Source: Serratia ficaria (GTDB lineage Bacteria; Pseudomonadota; Gammaproteobacteria; Enterobacterales; Enterobacteriaceae). Taken from it: a DNA stretch of 64,000 bases. Where the stretch lies: positions 1,240,001-1,304,000 of the forward strand of contig NZ_LT906479.1 in the NCBI RefSeq assembly GCF_900187015.1, in the 5' to 3' direction. Below are positions 38,543-47,097 of this stretch, piece after piece. The translations under genes were made by a program, and so were the position numbers. Every line of letters starts with the position of its first letter. Position 1 is the first letter of the stretch. Below the pieces are notes generated by a model that was not told where the DNA came from, did no database searches, and was given only the letters and a program-made list of their open reading frames with translations.

Positions 38543-38964
38543 TGGAAATAAAAAACCGCCCCGTACAGCAGGAGGCTAGTCAGAAGGTTGGTACCTCTGA
38601 AAATAGAGCTATCCCCACCATCAAGCCAGCACCGAAAAAGCACCGTGCTCGCGTCTATATGCTGAAAACCGGCATCAATGGCTGGACAGAGAATGACATT
38701 CTTAAGTATTGCCACCTCTCATCTGGCCGCAACTACGCAAGTGAGCTGGAGCGCTGTCTTGATATTCAACTGGAGCGTATCGACGAGAAGAATCCAGACG
38801 GCATCGACAGCCATTTCCGATATCGCTTTGTGAGCTGTGCTGACGTTCTGCGCGTGATCCAGTTGGTCAACCATAACGCCGCTGCTGGTGGCTATCACGG
38901 CCTATCTCAGAGCGACATAGCCAACATCCTGACCTTGTACCCTGAAGCCTTCACCGCCGCTTAA
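38542..38964 (+). CDS. Hypothetical 140-aa element protein
   Basis: I cannot name it. The N-terminal 35 residues are basic and disordered-looking, followed by a helical domain (WTENDILKYCHLSSGRNYAS) that could be a winged helix for DNA binding. It is translationally coupled to the AlpA-like gene and followed by the antirepressor, so a role in early element regulation is likely. Confidence 0.75.
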   Translation: MEIKNRPVQQEASQKVGTSENRAIPTIKPAPKKHRARVYMLKTGINGWTENDILKYCHLSSGRNYASELERCLDIQLERIDEKNPDGIDSHFRYRFVSCADVLRVIQLVNHNAAAGGYHGLSQSDIANILTLYPEAFTAA

Positions 38965-38978
38965 CGGAGCCTGACAAT

Positions 38979-39830
38979 ATGAACATGAAAAATACGGCCA
39001 ACACTGGTCGGGGCCAAACTCACCCCAAAGAAAGCCTCGGCATTATTAACAGCAATGACTTTGCGTCTCTGGTCCCGGTTATTGCCGGTCAGATAGGTGG
39101 GCGTGAAAGTAATATCGTGAGCGCCAAGGCATTGCATAAATCGCTAGGGGTAGGGCGCGTCTTTTCCAGCTGGTTTAATGCGCGAGTGGAAGAATACGAC
39201 TTCAAAAGCGCGGTTGATTATGTTGAGTCTGATACACCCATTTCGGTGTTTCAATGTCCAAATATCGATCAAGTAAAGTCGGCGCGAGTGCAAACATCTC
39301 GGGGTGGCGACAGACGTAGCAAAGATTACGCTATCACTCTGAACATGGCTAAAGAGCTGGCTATGGTTGAGCGCAACGACCAGGGCCGAGCCATTCGCCG
39401 TTACTTCATCCAGTGTGAGGAAGAGTTATACCGCAGCGTTCCAGAGGTAGCCGCACGTTTACGCCACCAGCTTAAGACGCGCATTGGGGCAGCCAATATG
39501 TTTAAAGCGATGTGTGCAGCCTTAGAGGCTGCTCGTGCCGAACAGGGCAAGCAAACCTCTCAGAATCACTACACTAACGAAAGCAACATGATTGCTCGTA
39601 TCGTCCTGGGAGGTATTACTGCCAAGCAGTGGGTGTTGGCTAACGGATTAGATGGCGATCCTCGTGACAACATGAGTGCCGAACAGCTAGAGCACCTCTC
39701 CTACTTGGAAAGTACCAACATCACTCTGATTGATATGGGTATGGATTACGAGCCACGTAAAGCCGAGTTAATGCGCCTATCACAACGTTGGTTAACCAAG
39801 CGCTTGGGGAGCGAGAATGATGACAAATGA
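38979..39830 (+). CDS. AntA/AntB-type antirepressor
   Basis: A 283-aa protein with an N-terminal AntA/AntB antirepressor domain: VSAKALHKSLGVGRVFSSWF near residue 47 and NMAKELAMVERNDQGRAIRR near 125. Such proteins inactivate phage repressors and could link the element to a helper phage. The C-terminal half (about 160-283) has no domain I recognise. The ATG follows ACGGAGC. Confidence 0.85.
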   Translation: MNMKNTANTGRGQTHPKESLGIINSNDFASLVPVIAGQIGGRESNIVSAKALHKSLGVGRVFSSWFNARVEEYDFKSAVDYVESDTPISVFQCPNIDQVKSARVQTSRGGDRRSKDYAITLNMAKELAMVERNDQGRAIRRYFIQCEEELYRSVPEVAARLRHQLKTRIGAANMFKAMCAALEAARAEQGKQTSQNHYTNESNMIARIVLGGITAKQWVLANGLDGDPRDNMSAEQLEHLSYLESTNITLIDMGMDYEPRKAELMRLSQRWLTKRLGSENDDK

Positions 39831-39929
39831 TGACGTTCTCAGCGCTATGAACCTCACAAAACCAGACATTGGGAAATATGTTGCTGGCACTGCAGGAGGT
39901 TTTTCGGCGGTCATTTCGTTTGATGGGGG

Positions 39930-40052
39930 GAGTTTCGCGACCAATACACGCGCAGAGTTTTCGGAGGCCATAAAAAAAGGCGAAGCGACAAATGTTTATC
40001 AGTCGAGTTTCGCGACCAATAAGTGTCGAGAGTTTTGCGAGTCCATAAAAAA
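39930..40052 (+). repeat. Tandem 75-base repeat with the dispersed GAGTTTT...CATAAAAAA motif
   Basis: GAGTTTCGCGACCAATA (39930-39946 and 40005-40021) is followed each time by GAGTTTT-N7/8-CCATAAAAAA (39955-39978 and 40030-40052), a 75-base period. Single copies of the second part occur at 55351-55373 and 56767-56789, and inverted at 56895-56917. Read on the minus strand each copy is a T-run followed by an ATG (MASENS, MDSQNS or MGSENS). Confidence 0.75.
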
Positions 40053-40097
40053 GGGCAGCACAGTGAATGCTGCTCGTTGGCTACGCGGGCGGGTAAA

Positions 40098-40289
40098 TTA
40101 CTCTTTAGGCTTCTTTCGCTGTTCGTTCTTGAGCTTACGCCCACATGCATCTAGTACCCAAGAGGAGAAACTAGCACCGGGATTTTCTTCTTTCTCGCGT
40201 TCTACGCTGGCCTCTATGTCAGCGATAAGTTCATGCGGGAAGCGTATAGCCTTTTTATCTGACTTGTTATTTGTGTTTCCTGTAGCCAT
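40098..40289 (-). CDS. Arc-like ribbon-helix-helix repressor (YlcI/YnfO type)
   Basis: A 63-aa basic protein with a ribbon-helix-helix pattern: KKAIRFPHELIADIEASVER, then GASFSSWVLDACGRKLK. It resembles the YlcI/YnfO small phage proteins. It points away from the Icd-like operon, and three repeated operator-like sequences lie between the two, so it probably represses that operon and itself. A long forward open frame runs antisense across it and is not believed. Confidence 0.8.
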   Translation of the reverse strand: MATGNTNNKSDKKAIRFPHELIADIEASVEREKEENPGASFSSWVLDACGRKLKNEQRKKPKE

Positions 40290-40315
40290 TGCTAGTGCTC
40301 ATATTTCTGTTTGTG

Positions 40316-40398
40316 GTGGTAGCACACCATACAACAAAAAAAGACATAGTAAAACTCTTGACGTGGGAGCACACCAAAATGTAAGGTGGGCGCACACC
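40316..40398. promoter_or_regulatory. Three operator-like repeats between the Arc-like gene and the Icd operon
   Basis: GTGG(T/G)(A/C)GCACACC occurs at 40316-40328, 40363-40375 and 40386-40398. The third sits inside a 7-6-7 palindrome, TAAGGTG-GGCGCA-CACCTTA. A candidate promoter TTGACG (40358-40363) with TGTAAG (40380-40385) overlaps copies 2 and 3, so binding would block rightward transcription. Confidence 0.7.
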
Positions 40399-40506
40399 TT
40401 ATCCACAGGTAAGGCACAAGAAATACATAAAATAACGAAGCCCGGCAGTGCGTCAACACTAACCGGGCCTCTTACTACCAACGATAGAGAAAGTATCGAG
40501 GCAGCT

Positions 40507-40731
40507 ATGTTAAATCATACCACACACCCGCAAGGGCGGAATACGCATACCCAAACTCAGCCATCGTTTACCTATGTTTTCGTGGCCATTCGCCGTACCT
40601 CCCCACAACTGAAGCACGAACAACGTCGAGTTACCGCTTGTACTGAGCGTGAGGCCCGCAAAATTCTTGTGCGTGATTTTGTCCTTGTTCTAGCTAGTCG
40701 TATTGCGGCACAGGCGGTGAGCCATGGCTGA
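40507..40731 (+). CDS. Icd-like host cell division inhibitor
   Basis: A 74-aa protein of the Icd-like type found in P1/P4-like elements: TQPSFTYVFVAIRRTSPQLK, then TACTEREARKILVRDFVLVL and a C-terminal helix. Relatives are thought to block host cell division. I start at the ATG at 40507 after GAGG; the frame is open back to 39817, but that part runs through the operators and the opposite-strand repressor. It overlaps the next gene by 8 bases. Confidence 0.78.
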   Translation: MLNHTTHPQGRNTHTQTQPSFTYVFVAIRRTSPQLKHEQRRVTACTEREARKILVRDFVLVLASRIAAQAVSHG

Positions 40732-40915
40732 TATCACTTTAGAACAGGCGACTGAGCGTGCGCGTCAGGCGGAAGTTATATGTCGGATCTTGGAGCATTA
40801 CCCAAACCCGATGGATACCTATGAGATTGATGCGATTGTTTCACTGCTCGGTAAGCTGACCGGCAATGTGGCAGCTTGGCTGGTGGAAGAGTTAGCACTG
40901 AAGGAGAACAAATAA
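40724..40915 (+). CDS. Hypothetical 63-aa element protein
   Basis: A short helical acidic protein (MADITLEQATERARQAEVIC; TYEIDAIVSLLGKLTGNVAA) with no recognised domain. It is coupled to the Icd-like gene upstream and overlaps the next start (TAATG), in a compact early operon leading to the replication gene. Confidence 0.75.
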   Translation: MADITLEQATERARQAEVICRILEHYPNPMDTYEIDAIVSLLGKLTGNVAAWLVEELALKENK

Positions 40916-41148
40916 TGGCTATTTCCTTCACTGATATCGACTCGCAGGCAAGTCAGCTAAAAAAAGCGCGTGCAGTGCTCAGTCTGGTCGTTGATGCTCT
41001 CCCTAATGATGCCGAAAATGAAGATTACGGATGGGCAATTTCGACAGCTCATAGCATTGTTCATGATGCTATTAGGGCTTTAGAAAAGGTTGTTAATGAC
41101 GATCTCAATGCGCAAAGGGCTCACGGTAAACTGGAGGGGCAATCATGA
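40915..41148 (+). CDS. Hypothetical 77-aa element protein
   Basis: I chose the ATG at 40915, after AAGGAG and overlapping the previous stop. The protein is helical (SQLKKARAVLSLVVDALPND; GWAISTAHSIVHDAIRALEK). No domain is recognised. Its stop overlaps the start of the DUF927 gene (ATGA), so it may be a partner or accessory of replication. Confidence 0.75.
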   Translation: MAISFTDIDSQASQLKKARAVLSLVVDALPNDAENEDYGWAISTAHSIVHDAIRALEKVVNDDLNAQRAHGKLEGQS

Positions 41149-43268
41149 GAAATGCTCCGAACGTCAAGCATATCCCAGTTGATACCTTCACTGAGGCGGT
41201 CATATTTGCAGGCTCAGATGCGTGGATCCATGCCAAGCATTGGCAGGCGGGGAATCCAGCTCGTGATACTACTCCTCCTGTTGTTCTGTCTGATAAGGAG
41301 CTTTCTTCCCTCGGAGCTATCCGTATCGTTGATGAGGGGCGTCGCTTTGTGCGTGTCTATCGTGCAGGGAGGCTAAGTGAGCTGCAGGTTACAGCCATTG
41401 CGACACGTTTGGCATTAGCCGGGGTGACTCAGGCGCATCTCTACTCCGAAAGCTACGAACTACTGGAGGATTGGACGAATCAACTTCCTCGACTTAAGGC
41501 GGAGGCTGAGCGTGGAGAAGGGGTCGCCGTACAGCTAAAAGTGATTCACGGAGGTAACGATGCTCAACCGGATGAGGACCCGTTAAAACCACGCGTAATC
41601 AGCCGAGAGGGTGGCGTGTTCTACGTCACCTCAAAGGTAGACAACGACAGCGGCAAAACCACCAGTAACGAACGCTGGTTATGCTCGCCATTGGGTGTGG
41701 TTGGTATTGGTCGTGATGATAAAGACCAATACATGATCCTCCGCTGGCTGGCTCAGGGTTCTGAGACTGAAACGACCCAAGCTATTCCACTGGCTGATAT
41801 TGGTGAGCGTGAGGGTTGGAGAGCTCTCAAGGCTGGTGGCGTGAACGTCGTTACTACGGGTTCACTACGCGCCATCCTGGCTGACTGGCTACAGCGTAGT
41901 GGCTCTCGGGAGGTTTGGCGTGTAGCGCATGCGACTGGCTGGCAGTGCGGGGCATACATCATGCCGGATGGCGAAATCATCGGCGCACCGACAATGCCAG
42001 TGTTATTCAATGGCCGAAGTTCAGCCGCTGCAGGTTATACCATCAAAGGTTCCGCAGATAGCTGGCGTGATAACGTGGCTCGCCTGGCTTTTGGCAATTA
42101 CTCCATGATGACGGGTATCGCAGCCTCACTGGCCGCTCCGCTAATTGGCTTGTCTGGTACCGATGGGTTTGGCATCCATTTCTACGAGCAGTCTAGTGCC
42201 GGTAAAACCACTACCGCCAACGTAGCTAGTAGCCTCTACGGTAATCCGGATTTACTACGCCTGACTTGGTACGGAACTGCTCTCGGCTTAGCCAATGAGG
42301 CTGCAGCCCACAATGATGCGTTGATGCCACTGGATGAGGTCGGACAGGGCGCAGATCCTGCAGGTGTGGCTCAGTCCGCCTATGCCCTGTTTAACGGTGT
42401 AGGGAAGCTCCAGGGAGCCAAAGAAGGCGGTAACCGCGATTTGAAGCGCTGGCGTACGGTGGCGATCAGCACTGGTGAAATGGATATGGAAACTTTCATT
42501 GCGTCTGCAGGAAGACGTATCAAAGCTGGCCAGTTGGTGCGCTTGCTGAATATTCCACTAAGCAAGACTGTACGCTTTCATGAATTCCACACCGGGAAGC
42601 AACATGCTGATGCTCTCAAAGATGCCTACCAGAGCCACTACGGAGCTGCTGGGCGAGAATGGATTAAATATTTGGCCAACCACCAGCAGGAAGCGGTCGA
42701 GGCTGTAAGGGCTGCTGAGGAGCGCTGGAGGTCATTAGTCCCTAGTGACTATGGTGAACAGGTTCATCGTGTAGCAGCGAGGTTCGCCATTCTTGAAGCG
42801 GCTTTGAGCTTTGGGCGCGTCATCACTGGATGGGATGATAAGACTTGCCAGGACGCTATCCAGTACAGCTTTAATGCCTGGGTGAAGGAGTTCGGCACGG
42901 GTAACAAGGAGCATCAACAAATCGTTGATCAGGCGGAGGCGTTCTTGAACTCCTTTGGCATGAGTCGGTTTGCACCGTTACCCTATGATCCGCAAAGTCT
43001 GATGATTCGCGATATGGCTGGCTACAGAGAGCGTGGCAAGCACGATACAGACAAGATGGTGTTCCATACCTTCAAATCTGCGTTTGAAAAAGAGATTGCA
43101 GCCGGGTTCAATGCGAAGCACTTTGCCAAGGTTTTACTGGAGTCCGGCATGCTCACACCGCCAAGCAGTGGCCGTGGTTACCAGAGGAAGTCTCCAAGAG
43201 TGAATGGCCAACAGGTTAACGTCTATGTCCTGCACTACATGCCCGAGGAGAAACAACCAGAAGAGTAA
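41145..43268 (+). CDS. DUF927-domain primase/helicase-like replication protein
   Basis: A 707-aa protein with a DUF927 P-loop ATPase domain: GWQCGAYIMPDGEIIGAP near residue 264, Walker A EQSSAGKTTT near 348, Walker B LMPLDEVGQG near 393 and the sensor-like RDLKRWRTVAISTGEM near 433. The N-terminal 130 residues may be a primase-type domain, less certain. It takes the place of the P4 alpha protein and likely starts element replication at the iterons that follow. No canonical primase zinc finger is seen. Confidence 0.88.
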   Translation: MRNAPNVKHIPVDTFTEAVIFAGSDAWIHAKHWQAGNPARDTTPPVVLSDKELSSLGAIRIVDEGRRFVRVYRAGRLSELQVTAIATRLALAGVTQAHLYSESYELLEDWTNQLPRLKAEAERGEGVAVQLKVIHGGNDAQPDEDPLKPRVISREGGVFYVTSKVDNDSGKTTSNERWLCSPLGVVGIGRDDKDQYMILRWLAQGSETETTQAIPLADIGEREGWRALKAGGVNVVTTGSLRAILADWLQRSGSREVWRVAHATGWQCGAYIMPDGEIIGAPTMPVLFNGRSSAAAGYTIKGSADSWRDNVARLAFGNYSMMTGIAASLAAPLIGLSGTDGFGIHFYEQSSAGKTTTANVASSLYGNPDLLRLTWYGTALGLANEAAAHNDALMPLDEVGQGADPAGVAQSAYALFNGVGKLQGAKEGGNRDLKRWRTVAISTGEMDMETFIASAGRRIKAGQLVRLLNIPLSKTVRFHEFHTGKQHADALKDAYQSHYGAAGREWIKYLANHQQEAVEAVRAAEERWRSLVPSDYGEQVHRVAARFAILEAALSFGRVITGWDDKTCQDAIQYSFNAWVKEFGTGNKEHQQIVDQAEAFLNSFGMSRFAPLPYDPQSLMIRDMAGYRERGKHDTDKMVFHTFKSAFEKEIAAGFNAKHFAKVLLESGMLTPPSSGRGYQRKSPRVNGQQVNVYVLHYMPEEKQPEE

Positions 43269-43292
43269 TTTCTCACGTACGTAGTAAGTGTG

Positions 43293-43401
43293 TTGGTTCA
43301 GTCAGTTCAGTTGGTTCATTATGTTAAAGTAATTGTTCTATATAATAATTATTTTATGTTCTGAACCAACACTGAACCAAAAAATACGCGTTTTGAACCA
43401 A
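43293..43401. repeat. Iteron cluster 1, candidate replication origin
   Basis: TTGGTTCA occurs at 43293-43300 and 43311-43318, and its complement TGAACCAA at 43362-43369, 43373-43380 and 43394-43401. The two orientations flank a 42-base AT-rich core. It lies 25 bases after the DUF927 gene. A second five-copy cluster is at 57425-57528. Confidence 0.75.
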
Positions 43402-43511
43402 CAAATTCGTGATTCTCTCCGCAAAAGCAGCGCTCCCACTATGAATATTCATGGCTAATCTTTCCTATACCCACACAACGTTGGGTTTTAAACCGACCAG
43501 AAGAGGGAAAG

Positions 43512-43742
43512 ATGACCCAGACAAATCTTCAGCCATTACTGATTACCCGTAAAACTGTTCAGTTTCTTCTTGGCGGAATGTCGAAAACTACCTTCTGGCG
43601 TCGGCGCCAGCAATGGGAGGCTCAGGGAACGCCATTCCCTTCCCCAGCCCCTGGCACTAATCCAATCAGGGGCGGTGAGCAGTATCGTTACAAAGAGGTT
43701 ATGGAGTTCTTTAAGCGGATAGGAATAATAGATGAATACTAA
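43512..43742 (+). CDS. Small helix-turn-helix protein (AlpA/excisionase-like)
   Basis: A 76-aa protein: PLLITRKTVQFLLGGMSKTT and FWRRRQQWEAQGTPFPSPAP, then a GEQYRYKEVMEFFKRIG tail, the layout of MerR/AlpA-type winged helices. It may regulate the tail and cargo genes downstream. The ATG follows GAGGGAAAG. The 240 bases before it hold the iterons. Confidence 0.78.
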   Translation: MTQTNLQPLLITRKTVQFLLGGMSKTTFWRRRQQWEAQGTPFPSPAPGTNPIRGGEQYRYKEVMEFFKRIGIIDEY

Positions 43743-43781
43743 ATGATGTTGGTTATTAAATATTAGCTAGCTATATGATGA

Positions 43782-43804
43782 GGCCTGTTTTTTAGCAGGC
43801 TTTT
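43782..43804 (+). terminator. Terminator after the small HTH gene
   Basis: GCCTG and CAGGC pair across TTTTTTAG, followed by TTTTG. A short but recognisable intrinsic terminator. Confidence 0.6.
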
Positions 43805-43911
43805 GTTTATGTGGCATTGATCGAACGTTGATCACTTTGGTATAGCTATGTGAACGCCAGCTGAGCATAGTAGGCATAAAACAAATCTATGGGCCCATAG
43901 AGGGGCAAATC

Positions 43912-44076
43912 ATGAAGAAAGTTATTTTGGTGGCATGCTTGTCACTTTTTGCATTCACAGCAACCGCAGCAAACAAACCATGCTCTGGTAAGAAGGGCGG
44001 TATATCTCATTGCTCCGGAGAGAAGTTCGTCTGCAAAGATGGTTCGATCAGCAAGTCGAAGAAGATTTGTCGTTGA
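43912..44076 (+). CDS. Small secreted cysteine-rich protein
   Basis: A 54-aa precursor: a signal peptide (MKKVILVACLSLFAFTATAA) and a 34-residue mature part with four cysteines in the pattern CSGKKGG-HC-FVCKDGS-KICR. I recall similar tiny exported proteins in phages and plasmids, with unknown function. AGAGGGGC precedes the ATG. It is monocistronic-looking and fits a cargo gene changing the cell envelope. Confidence 0.8.
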   Translation: MKKVILVACLSLFAFTATAANKPCSGKKGGISHCSGEKFVCKDGSISKSKKICR

Positions 44077-44163
44077 TGACCTCTGGTATTTGTGGAACCT
44101 GTCACTACTGGGATCGTTAGTCTTAGTATTCCAATGGCCTGATGAGATGGGTAGGGAGGGATA

Positions 44164-44505
44164 ATGGCATTTAACGATTTAGAATTTCACGCAGTCAAAA
44201 AGGAAGTCGAGGCGTTTGTGGAAAGCAGACGTCCGCCAATACATATCAGGCCTGAGCTGGATATCGCCTACAAAATTGATGACCAGACCATCGAAATCTT
44301 GGAAGTACGCCCGCTATGGAATGGCGAGCCTGGTGAAATGGTGGAGCACGCCACAGCTAAGATAACCTATGTCCGCTCTCAGAAGACATGGAATGTCTAC
44401 TGGATGCGAGCAAGCCTTAAGTGGGAGCTGTACGAGAAAGCCAAGACGCTAGCCGATGCGCTGGAGATTGTACGTACTGACAAGCATGGCTGCTTCTTCG
44501 GGTAG
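44164..44505 (+). CDS. DUF3024-family protein
   Basis: A 113-aa cytosolic protein matching my recollection of DUF3024: PPIHIRPELDIAYKIDDQTI near residue 26 and WNVYWMRASLKWELYEK near 78. Function unknown. The start follows GGGAGGGATA. It is a probable cargo gene. Confidence 0.8.
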   Translation: MAFNDLEFHAVKKEVEAFVESRRPPIHIRPELDIAYKIDDQTIEILEVRPLWNGEPGEMVEHATAKITYVRSQKTWNVYWMRASLKWELYEKAKTLADALEIVRTDKHGCFFG

Positions 44506-44561
44506 CCAGTGGGCTGATGAGCTGGGTGGCACGCTACGGGCAATCAAAGCTTGAGGCAGCA

Positions 44562-44666
44562 ATGGATAAATATGCTCTACATATCACACTAGCCATCATG
44601 TTCGTAATCATGCTAGTCATGGGCTCGGGGTGTAAGCCGTTCGTTATGCAGGACGTCATGCCGTAG
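44562..44666 (+). CDS. Possible 34-aa lipoprotein or membrane peptide
   Basis: MDKYALHITLAIMFVIMLVM is a signal or membrane helix followed by a lipobox-like GSGC (Cys24). A ribosome site (GAGG, 7 bases upstream) is present. It lies after the DUF3024 gene and before a terminator. It is too short to judge by sequence alone. Confidence 0.45.
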   Translation: MDKYALHITLAIMFVIMLVMGSGCKPFVMQDVMP

Positions 44667-44700
44667 GGGTTATCTTGGCCGAGTTGGTGATGGCTGGGTA

Positions 44701-44724
44701 AGGTCGCAGAGATGCGGCCTTTTT
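44701..44724 (+). terminator. Intrinsic terminator after the small cargo genes
   Basis: GGTCGCA-GAGA-TGCGGCC is a 7-bp stem with one wobble pair, followed by TTTTTTT. Confidence 0.75.
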
Positions 44725-44994
44725 TTATGTCCAGTACATTGGTGATTGAGTGAAAAACACCAAGTTCAAGTCCGATAGTGTGGGATAATCTATTGGTATT
44801 AATGTAAGTCAATGATAATTAAGTGGAATAAATCACAACGAAGCCAAATGAATCAAAATGAATCCAGCAATGACCCATCCAAATTACCATTTTGGTGTTT
44901 TTTTAAAAAAGAATCCAACGATCGTTAAAATCTTCTTGATAGAGATGGCCGATCGATCGTAGTATTTGGTTAGAGGACTTATTAGGGGAATGCT

Positions 44995-45531
44995 ATGCAA
45001 GATAACAATTTCACTCTGGGAGAGTTCATCCTCTTCTTACAGTGCCTACCAGAACTCAACATTGTTAATAATGATGCTACGGCCAGGAATCTTAAGGATG
45101 CATCAATGCGTTTGATTTCATCAATTCAAAACCAAACGCACATGGATATCCGTGATATTAAAATTGACACGCTACTCGACAGTTACAGCGACAATGCCGA
45201 TCCTATTCCTTCAGAGGCCACTCTGAACGCTTACAAGAGCCGTATGCAAAGCGCTATTGATAAGTTTCTGGCTTACCAGACAGGGAATACCTCGAATGCC
45301 ACCCCCACTCAACCCGAGTTGAAAAAGGAGCGCAGGAAATTGGTCCTTAAGAAAAAGGCAAATACTTCTAGTGAAGGTGAGGTTAAAACATTTGAGTTAC
45401 CTATTCCCTTGCGAGGCGACATCATCGTGACTATCGGTAATCTACCGCGCGATCTCACACAAGAAGAAGCGAAGCGAATCAGCAATATTGTCGAATCGTT
45501 CGCACTGCCAGAAGGGTTTGGAAAAGAATAA
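44995..45531 (+). CDS. Hypothetical 178-aa element protein
   Basis: I do not recognise a family. Residues 1-95 are helical and acidic (NAYKSRMQSAIDKFLAYQ), then a Lys-rich linker (KKERRKLVLKKKANTS), then a compact end with FELPIPLRGDIIVTIGNLPR. No signal peptide. A promoter is likely in the AT-rich 180 bases upstream, which carry AATGAATC repeats. A strong terminator follows. Confidence 0.75.
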   Translation: MQDNNFTLGEFILFLQCLPELNIVNNDATARNLKDASMRLISSIQNQTHMDIRDIKIDTLLDSYSDNADPIPSEATLNAYKSRMQSAIDKFLAYQTGNTSNATPTQPELKKERRKLVLKKKANTSSEGEVKTFELPIPLRGDIIVTIGNLPRDLTQEEAKRISNIVESFALPEGFGKE

Positions 45532-45533
45532 AG

Positions 45534-45553
45534 CCCCGTTTGCAGCGGGGCTT
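45534..45553 (+). terminator. Terminator after the 178-aa gene
   Basis: AAGCCCCG-TTTG-CAGCGGGGCTT forms a 7-bp GC stem right after the stop codon. Confidence 0.75.
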
Positions 45554-45700
45554 CATAGGGGGAAGAGATTGGACTCTCTTCTTGGTGGCAGGAAAACCCG
45601 CTACACCTTTGTACTAAGCACACTTAGGATAGCGGCTATCCGGGGCCAATACAAGACTGTATAGGATTACAGGATTGTTGACGTTTGAGGATATGACATC

Positions 45701-45835
45701 ATGATGATTCATGACGTTAATCGCGATGACTACATCTATGAACACGATAAGCCAGTATATGTACGCAGTTACTGTCGAATTCGTTTCGGTGAAGTAGAAA
45801 ATGTTCGCCAACACTTCCGCTCTTACCCGAACTAA
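45701..45835 (+). CDS. Possible 44-aa element protein
   Basis: The frame MMIHDVNRDDYIYEHDKPVY to the stop at 45835 starts after GAGGATAT and is followed by a clean terminator. The second ATG at 45704 is an alternative start. No domain is known; the basic, aromatic composition (SYCRIRFGEVENVRQHFRSY) looks protein-like rather than random. Confidence 0.5.
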   Translation: MMIHDVNRDDYIYEHDKPVYVRSYCRIRFGEVENVRQHFRSYPN

Positions 45836-45856
45836 TTCGGGATGCTAGAAATGCCC

Positions 45857-45881
45857 AACCCGGCCACCGAGCCGGGTTTTT
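45857..45881 (+). terminator. Terminator after the 44-aa frame
   Basis: AACCCGGC-CACCGA-GCCGGGTT is an 8-bp stem followed by TTTTT. Confidence 0.85.
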
Positions 45882-45904
45882 TGTGCTTCAAAACTGTGAA
45901 GTGC

Positions 45905-46117
45905 TTACTTCTTGTTTGATAAATAAGCTATCAAATCAAGTGCGTCGTCAGCCATAGCCACTGCATACTCACTTCCTGTTTGGCGTTCGATGAAACCTTC
46001 TATAGCATCCATCACGGTAGCAGTATGGATTTGGTTGCCGACTTTAATCACTTCAAAAACAGCACGCCCAATGGCTAGATAAATATCATCATCAAGATCA
46101 ACAATCCTCGAATACAT
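45905..46117 (-). CDS. Hypothetical 70-aa element protein
   Basis: An acidic helical protein (MYSRIVDLDDDIYLAIGRAV; TVMDAIEGFIERQTGSEYAV) without a recognised domain. ATG at 46117 is preferred; an in-frame GTG lies two codons upstream at 46123. It reads against its neighbours and converges on the terminator at 45857-45881. Confidence 0.65.
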   Translation of the reverse strand: MYSRIVDLDDDIYLAIGRAVFEVIKVGNQIHTATVMDAIEGFIERQTGSEYAVAMADDALDLIAYLSNKK

Positions 46118-46422
46118 ACCCACCGTCCAGTTTCAAAGCCAACCTTTCTTGATATCTTACCTCGCTTTGGAACTCTATTTGTCTGAGGAAAATCTCATTT
46201 CAGTATGTAACTGTCCGTAACCCTTGTTTGCGTTTCATGCTGGAGATAACCTGACTTTGTGACATATAGGCCGATAGCGTCCTTGTGGCTACCTTCGTAA
46301 CGTTTACAAATCTTCTTATCGTCACTTTTCCGCTTGCTCGTTGGGCGTTTTTTCCATTGCTTTGTCCAGCGTGTACTTTTCGATGGGACGGCTTGTTACT
46401 GGTCTTTGGGGATAATCTTAAA
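46118..46422. other. Intergenic stretch before the lipoprotein gene
   Basis: No gene I can support lies in these 305 bases. A minus-strand frame runs through it (46200-46490) but has no ribosome site and overlaps the lipoprotein start. Both flanking promoters should be here. Confidence 0.5.
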
Positions 46423-47097
46423 ATGAAAAAAATGACTATTGTATGTGCCGCAGCTCTCGTGCTTGCAGGATGCACATCACCAAAATACAACTACACACCA
46501 GCTACACAGCAAATTAGCGAGCCACCTATCGGTAGTACCAATACAGCCTATGTGGGGGACTCTTTGTTAAGACAGGGGATTTCTGCGCAATTGGATGGTA
46601 TTAAGGTCACTGCTCCTGCCCGAGTTTCTTGGGGGTATACAGTAACTCCTGGCGAGTTCAAGAAAATTGGAGAGGATGGGCAGAATGAGTTTTATATGCC
46701 GACTCCTGGGGCCTCTTCGGGGGGAGTGGATAAGGCAGTGCTGGCTGATATGTGGCAAGCTGTTATGGCCAAGAAAGGCTCTCAAACGCTGTGTGTTATA
46801 ACGGTTTTCTCCATTTCAACATGCGAAAATGGCATGCCGTTCCAACGTATAAAGTTGAACATGAGTGCCGAAAGCGATTTCCAGCAAACATTGCTTTATA
46901 ACGGTAGGGTTGGAAAAAAAATCAATATTGGCTATCGCGAGTCTAGTAACAGTGTGGCGCGCCCAGCCTTCAACAATGATGTCGAGTATGATCTCTCTGA
47001 GTCAAACGTCATTGGTTATAAAGGGGCGAGGCTCGAAGTATTAGAGGCTACCAATCAGTCGATTCGGTACAAGGTACTCAGTAATTTTAACAAGTAA
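46423..47097 (+). CDS. Lipoprotein of unknown function
   Basis: A 224-aa precursor: signal MKKMTIVCAAALVLAGC with lipobox LAGC (Cys17). The rest is a beta-rich mature part (YVGDSLLRQGISAQLDGIKV; YKGARLEVLEATNQSIRYKV) with two further cysteines (TLCVI, STCEN). I do not recognise the family. The start at 46423 is chosen because the signal begins there; the frame is open upstream to 46285. Surface lipoproteins on phage elements can block superinfection, a possible role only. Confidence 0.78.
   Translation: MKKMTIVCAAALVLAGCTSPKYNYTPATQQISEPPIGSTNTAYVGDSLLRQGISAQLDGIKVTAPARVSWGYTVTPGEFKKIGEDGQNEFYMPTPGASSGGVDKAVLADMWQAVMAKKGSQTLCVITVFSISTCENGMPFQRIKLNMSAESDFQQTLLYNGRVGKKINIGYRESSNSVARPAFNNDVEYDLSESNVIGYKGARLEVLEATNQSIRYKVLSNFNK

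Noticed and set aside
39817..40506. N-terminal 230 codons of the long frame ending in the Icd-like protein
   Set aside because: It runs through the operator repeats and the opposite-strand repressor gene; the last 74 codons alone have a good ribosome site and family similarity.
46200..46490. 96-codon minus-strand frame before the lipoprotein gene
   Set aside because: It overlaps the lipoprotein signal sequence and shows no ribosome site.
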